From the NCBI RefSeq assembly GCF_027213715.1, contig NZ_JAPWGM010000007.1, positions 1 to 64,000 on the forward strand: a DNA stretch of 64,000 nt, given 5' to 3'. Below, in pieces: positions 60,808 to 64,000 of this stretch. Numbering within the stretch: position 1 is the first letter of the stretch; every line of letters starts with the position of its first letter. The DNA is from Pedobacter punctiformis. GTDB lineage: Bacteria; Bacteroidota; Bacteroidia; Sphingobacteriales; Sphingobacteriaceae. The translations under genes and the position numbers were made by a program. A model generated the notes under the pieces. That model saw only the letters and a program-made list of their open reading frames with translations, was not told where the DNA came from and searched no databases.

Positions 60808-62019
60808 CTAGTGTTCAGCCCACTCAATTTTGCTCAAATCAATTCCTTCTTTAAACATTTCCCAAAGCGGAGAAAGTTCTCTTAAGTGATTTACCGCTTT
60901 TTGAGTAATTTCAATAGCGTGATCTATATCTTCTTCAGTTGTAAAACGACCTAAACCGTAACGGATAGAAGAGTGTGCTAAATCATCTGATAAACCTAAA
61001 CTCTTTAATACATAAGAGGGCTCTAAAGATGCTGAAGTACAAGCAGAACCCGAAGATACCGCTAAATCGCTCATGGCCATCATTAAACCTTCACCTTCTA
61101 CATATTTGAAAGAAATATTTGCTACGTGTGGTAAACGGTGTTGTGTATTACCATTAACATAACTTTCTTCCATTTTGTTTAAAGTAGACTCTAATTTATC
61201 ACGTAATGCAGCTAAACGGGCGGCTTCGCTTTCCATTTCTAAACGGCAAAGCTCACAAGCTTTACCTAAACCTACAATACCAGGAACGTTTAATGTACCA
61301 GAACGCATTCCACGTTCATGACCACCGCCATCCATTTGTGCTGTAACTTTAACCCTAGGGTTTTTACGGCGAACGTAAAGCACACCAACACCTTTCGGGC
61401 CGTACATTTTATGTGCTGAAAAAGCCATTAAATCAATTCCGTCTGCATTTACATCAACAGGAATTTTTCCAACTGCCTGCGTTGCATCCGTCATAAACAA
61501 TGCGCCATGTTTGTGTGCAATGTCTGAAATTTCTTTAACAGGCTGAATTACACCGATTTCATTGTTGCCATACATGATAGAAACTAAAATCGTTTCCGGA
61601 GTCATAGCAGCTTCAAGTTCAGCTAAATCAATTAAACCATCTTCTTTAACGCCCAAATAAGTTACTCTTGCACCATTTTTCTCTAAATGTTTACAAGTAT
61701 CTAAAACAGCTTTATGTTCAGTAACCGCAGTAATAATGTGATTACCTTTTTCTTTATACATCTCAAATACACCTTTAATTGCAAGGTTATCTGCTTCAGT
61801 AGCACCAGATGTAAAAATGATTTCTTTTTCAGTACAGCCGATTAATTTGGCCACCTGCTCACGGGCATAATCTACTCCTTCTTCTGCCACCCAGCCAAAA
61901 GCGTGATTACGGCTCGCGGCGTTTCCAAATTTCTCGGTAAAGTAAGGTAGCATTGCTTCCAGCACCCTTGGGTCAAGTGGGGTAGTTGCATTATTATCTA
62001 AATATATCGGCTGTTTCAT
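60808..62019 (-). CDS. iscS: Cysteine desulfurase IscS
   Basis: 403 residues from ATG 62019 ([16 protein letters not shown]), the usual IscS start; the TTG at 62070 is rejected. PLP-binding Lys in [12 protein letters not shown] and catalytic C327 in [11 protein letters not shown] on the mobile loop. It converts cysteine to alanine, giving sulfur to IscU and tRNA modification enzymes. It leads the iscS-iscU-(cupin)-iscA group and has its own promoter. Confidence 0.97.
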   Translation of the reverse strand: MKQPIYLDNNATTPLDPRVLEAMLPYFTEKFGNAASRNHAFGWVAEEGVDYAREQVAKLIGCTEKEIIFTSGATEADNLAIKGVFEMYKEKGNHIITAVTEHKAVLDTCKHLEKNGARVTYLGVKEDGLIDLAELEAAMTPETILVSIMYGNNEIGVIQPVKEISDIAHKHGALFMTDATQAVGKIPVDVNADGIDLMAFSAHKMYGPKGVGVLYVRRKNPRVKVTAQMDGGGHERGMRSGTLNVPGIVGLGKACELCRLEMESEAARLAALRDKLESTLNKMEESYVNGNTQHRLPHVANISFKYVEGEGLMMAMSDLAVSSGSACTSASLEPSYVLKSLGLSDDLAHSSIRYGLGRFTTEEDIDHAIEITQKAVNHLRELSPLWEMFKEGIDLSKIEWAEH

Positions 62020-62042
62020 TTCAGTTACTATTATTTGTAATA

Positions 62043-62070
62043 CAAAGATACGAAAAAACTTTTCTAACAA
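62043..62070 (-). promoter_or_regulatory. Promoter for iscS
   Basis: Minus strand TTG (62068-62070), 17-nt spacer, then a perfect TATCTTTG (62043-62050). The iscS ATG is 23 nt downstream. No IscR-type site was recognised. Confidence 0.6.
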
Positions 62071-62138
62071 TTATAAATAATAGCTATGAGGTTATAGTTA
62101 AAACCTGCATTTTTACATTCAACAAACCTTTTAAAACG

Positions 62139-62546
62139 ATGAACAAGATAGAACATATCGGAATTGCTGTAAAAGACCTCGATAAAGCCGTTTCCATTTA
62201 CGAACAATTGTTGAATACTTCTTGCTATAAAACCGAAATGGTGGCTTCAGAATATGTAAATACAGCTTTTTTTAAAACCGGTGAAAATAAGATCGAATTG
62301 CTTCAGGCTACCGCTGAAGAAAGTGCTATTGCTAAATTTGTGGAGAAGAAGGGAGAGGGGATTCATCATATTGCCTTTGCTGTAGATGATATTCTTGCTG
62401 AAATGGAACGTTTAAAGGCAAATGGCTTTGTTTTATTAAATGAAGTGCCAAAAAAAGGCGCAGATAATAAAATGGTTTGTTTCGTTCACCCTAAAAATAC
62501 AAATGGTGTTTTAATTGAACTTTGTCAGGAAATTAAGTGGACATAA
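62139..62546 (+). CDS. mce: Methylmalonyl-CoA epimerase
   Basis: 135 residues from ATG 62139 (MNKIEHIGIAVKDLDKAVSIY). The frame runs further upstream but that part looks non-coding. Glyoxalase/VOC fold with metal ligands His (IEHIGIAV), His (GIHHIAFAVDD) and Glu (GVLIELCQ). It interconverts (R)- and (S)-methylmalonyl-CoA in the propionate/succinate pathway. No mutase or carboxylase gene lies in the window. Confidence 0.93.
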   Translation: MNKIEHIGIAVKDLDKAVSIYEQLLNTSCYKTEMVASEYVNTAFFKTGENKIELLQATAEESAIAKFVEKKGEGIHHIAFAVDDILAEMERLKANGFVLLNEVPKKGADNKMVCFVHPKNTNGVLIELCQEIKWT

Positions 62547-62712
62547 TTATAAAATCAGTAATAAGCTTTTGCTTTTTGGAAGTTAACGGATTGTGATTCT
62601 TTTTGTTATACTTTAAACTACTCTTACTGCCAATGAAAAAATTGGCATTCATACTATCGGGTTTAAATACAAAGAACTTGTTTCTGACGTAAAAAAATAT
62701 TTTAACAAAAAA

Positions 62713-63006
62713 ATGAGTGATATTCAATCGCTAATCAAAATTATCAGTAAAGATTTCGATTTAGAAGAACATCTTTCAGAAAATCAGTTGCGTGAGGCTA
62801 TGGTTGATGCTTTTGCCTACCTGGTCGATAATGATTTTCCTAAACTGATCCAAATCTTATATAAAGCAGATGTTGATCAGTATAAATTAAAAGAATTATT
62901 AGAAAACAGTACAGGTTTAAGCTCTGCAGAAATTATTGCAGATGCTTATATTAATCGTCAACTCGCTAAAATTGAAACCTGGAAAAAGTATAGCAAGCCT
63001 CACTAA
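62713..63006 (+). CDS. Small conserved-looking hypothetical protein
   Basis: 97 residues, helical, soluble: SDIQSLIKIISKDFDLEEHL, REAMVDAFAYLVDNDFPKLI, SGxSSAEIIADAYINRQLAK-like. No domain recognised. It lies 166 bp after mce and ends in a terminator hairpin. Probably real given codon use and helical pattern. Confidence 0.65.
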   Translation: MSDIQSLIKIISKDFDLEEHLSENQLREAMVDAFAYLVDNDFPKLIQILYKADVDQYKLKELLENSTGLSSAEIIADAYINRQLAKIETWKKYSKPH

Positions 63007-63033
63007 CAATTATTTTTGTTATTAGTGAGGCTT
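62995..63033. terminator. Terminator between the 62713 and 63746 genes
   Basis: AAGCCTCACTAA (62995-63006) pairs with TTAGTGAGGCTT (63022-63033). The left arm includes the stop region of the 62713 gene. A T-run follows. It is likely bidirectional. Confidence 0.75.
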
Positions 63034-63038
63034 TAATT

Positions 63039-63746
63039 TTATTTATCTAAAGGTGCCATACCAAACATGAATACCAGTTTATTGTCCTGATAAAAATTTA
63101 AGGTTTGATCGGCTACATCATATTTAAAGCTATGGTTGGACAATAATTTTAAAAATTCATTTTCCAGTTTGCTTTTATCACCATCTATGCAAGCCATCAT
63201 GGTACTTGCAATATTTTTAAAGGTAATTTGATCATCTTTTAACTCGAAACCACCAAAAATCCGATTACAACCGCCTGAACCACTCATTGTATTTTTATCA
63301 CTTTGGAAAGTTAAATAAGCAGTAGAATTTGTTAAGGTAACCCCATTCATTTGGATTAATTTCCAGTTGTGTTTTGTTACAAAAGTCCAGCTATCCGGTT
63401 TTTTTGTGAAAATTTGTGTTTTAGTAATTACTTTTTTCAATTTATAGGTATATGCAGAAGCATCAGCCGGAACATTTTTCCTTTTGGTTCTGGTTACATC
63501 AATTACATACCTAAAGCCCGGTTTATAATCAAAGCCTGAAATTTGACTATAGAAAAATTCCCAATTTTTACTGTTTTTGTATTTTACCTGGAAACAAGTT
63601 TGAGGTGCTACGCCGGTGCAGTCAGCTTGCTCTTCTTTAACGGTCAATCTGATGGTATCCGCTTTTGCACCAATAGAAATGCTGATCAATACAATAACGG
63701 AGAGGGCTAATTTATACGTTGATTTTAAATTTAATAATGATTTCAT
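63039..63746 (-). CDS. Exported DUF4377/META-domain protein
   Basis: 235 residues from ATG 63746, the most likely start because it opens a signal peptide (LALSVIVLISISIGAKA). Earlier in-frame starts (63791, 63809) would add a polar lead. The N-terminal part (about 27-125; VKEEQADCTGVAPQTCFQV, W-rich FDYKPGFRYVIDV) fits DUF4377. The C-terminal part (about 128-235; WKLIQMNGVTL, SGSGGCNRIFGGFEL, MMACIDGD) fits the META domain. META proteins (HslJ-like) are periplasmic or surface and linked to stress or motility. Function unknown. Confidence 0.83.
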   Translation of the reverse strand: MKSLLNLKSTYKLALSVIVLISISIGAKADTIRLTVKEEQADCTGVAPQTCFQVKYKNSKNWEFFYSQISGFDYKPGFRYVIDVTRTKRKNVPADASAYTYKLKKVITKTQIFTKKPDSWTFVTKHNWKLIQMNGVTLTNSTAYLTFQSDKNTMSGSGGCNRIFGGFELKDDQITFKNIASTMMACIDGDKSKLENEFLKLLSNHSFKYDVADQTLNFYQDNKLVFMFGMAPLDK

Positions 63747-63851
63747 TTTCTTTGTGTTTTTATAAGGATGTAAAATTTGTTTGTTTTCCATAACATAATT
63801 TATGCCCAATAGAAGAGGGCATCAATTATTTTTTATTAAAAGTATTTGATG

Positions 63852-63883
63852 TTTGATTTTTATAAAATATTTCAATACATTTG
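63852..63883 (+). promoter_or_regulatory. Rightward promoter at the window end
   Basis: TTTG (63852-63855) and a perfect TACATTTG (63876-63883), spacer 20 nt. The gene it drives lies beyond the window; about 110 bases of leader are visible with no ORF started. Confidence 0.65.
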
Positions 63884-64000
63884 CATCCTCTAAAATAGAG
63901 GTAGAAAGACTAATAGGAAATGTCATAAGCGTTGTTGCCAGCAAATTGCAAGAATGTTCTTGATGCTTTCACATAAATAACTAAAATAATATTTCAAATG

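Noticed and set aside
62533-62727. Minus-strand ORF between mce and the 62713 gene
   Set aside because: Low-complexity AT-rich sequence overlapping a gene start.
63949-63962. CAAGAATGTTCTTG palindrome near the window end
   Set aside because: A 6-bp palindrome is expected by chance; no second copy or matching regulator.
1-64000. CRISPR arrays, rRNA, transposase or integrase genes, phage modules
   Set aside because: I found no short regular spacer repeats, rRNA sequence or recombinase motifs anywhere in the window.

Overview
The window is a stretch of chromosome from a low-GC, AT-rich member of the Bacteroidota. A Sphingobacteriaceae-type organism, probably Pedobacter or a close relative, fits best. 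The evidence is type IX secretion (T9SS) type B C-terminal sorting domains, two PorP/SprF proteins, Bacteroidota-type promoters (TTTG, 17-20 nt spacer, TAnnTTTG), few Shine-Dalgarno sequences, and many DUF families typical of this phylum. The genus is an inference. I see no prophage, insertion sequence, integrase, CRISPR array or rRNA operon. This looks like core chromosome with some lineage-specific surface and signalling genes.

Layout. 1-4.4 kb: the end of a DUF11-repeat surface protein with a T9SS sorting domain, then PorP/SprF and an OmpA/TPR/PD40 protein. 4.6-8.6 kb: a Na+/H+ antiporter facing a JAMM-like lipoprotein and a small secreted protein. 8.66 kb: a CAT-anticodon tRNA that looks more like tRNA-Ile2 than tRNA-Met. 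9.2-17.1 kb: four co-directional genes, namely an HD-domain protein fused to a Pycsar-type (DUF5706) membrane domain, polyphosphate kinase, an SdiA-regulated-type lipoprotein and a metallophosphatase/beta-barrel fusion. 17.2-24.9 kb: a GAF-like protein, an LTA-synthase-like sulfatase, a DUF2807-like protein, a response regulator, an HD hydrolase and TatA. 25.2-29.8 kb: a second T9SS adhesin (IgGFc-binding-like plus PKD) with its own PorP/SprF. 29.8-32.8 kb: sigma-54, MscL and a ChaN-like lipoprotein.

32.9-35.8 kb: a LiaF-like/DUF4288/LytS-type kinase/LytTR regulator operon. 36-37.6 kb: rpmH-rnpA-yidD-tsaB. 37.6-45.5 kb: outer-membrane and unknown proteins, DUF423, priA, pcm and smpB. 45.8-49.4 kb: a thioredoxin-like protein, an Nramp transporter fused to a universal stress domain with its DtxR/MntR-type repressor and a candidate operator, and an Lrp regulator. 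49.5-57.2 kb: a hydrolase, ung, a thioredoxin-like protein, small proteins and lysS. 57.2-63.8 kb: long-chain acyl-CoA ligase, the Fe-S assembly group iscS-iscU-(cupin)-iscA, methylmalonyl-CoA epimerase and a META/DUF4377 protein.

The adhesin and PorP loci probably serve secretion and surface attachment. The ppk1 region has a phosphate and nucleotide-signalling flavour. Several genes use TTG starts that the sequence forces. Elsewhere an apparent TTG start is really the TTG of a promoter -7 box. Intrinsic hairpin terminators, many bidirectional, separate most convergent genes.
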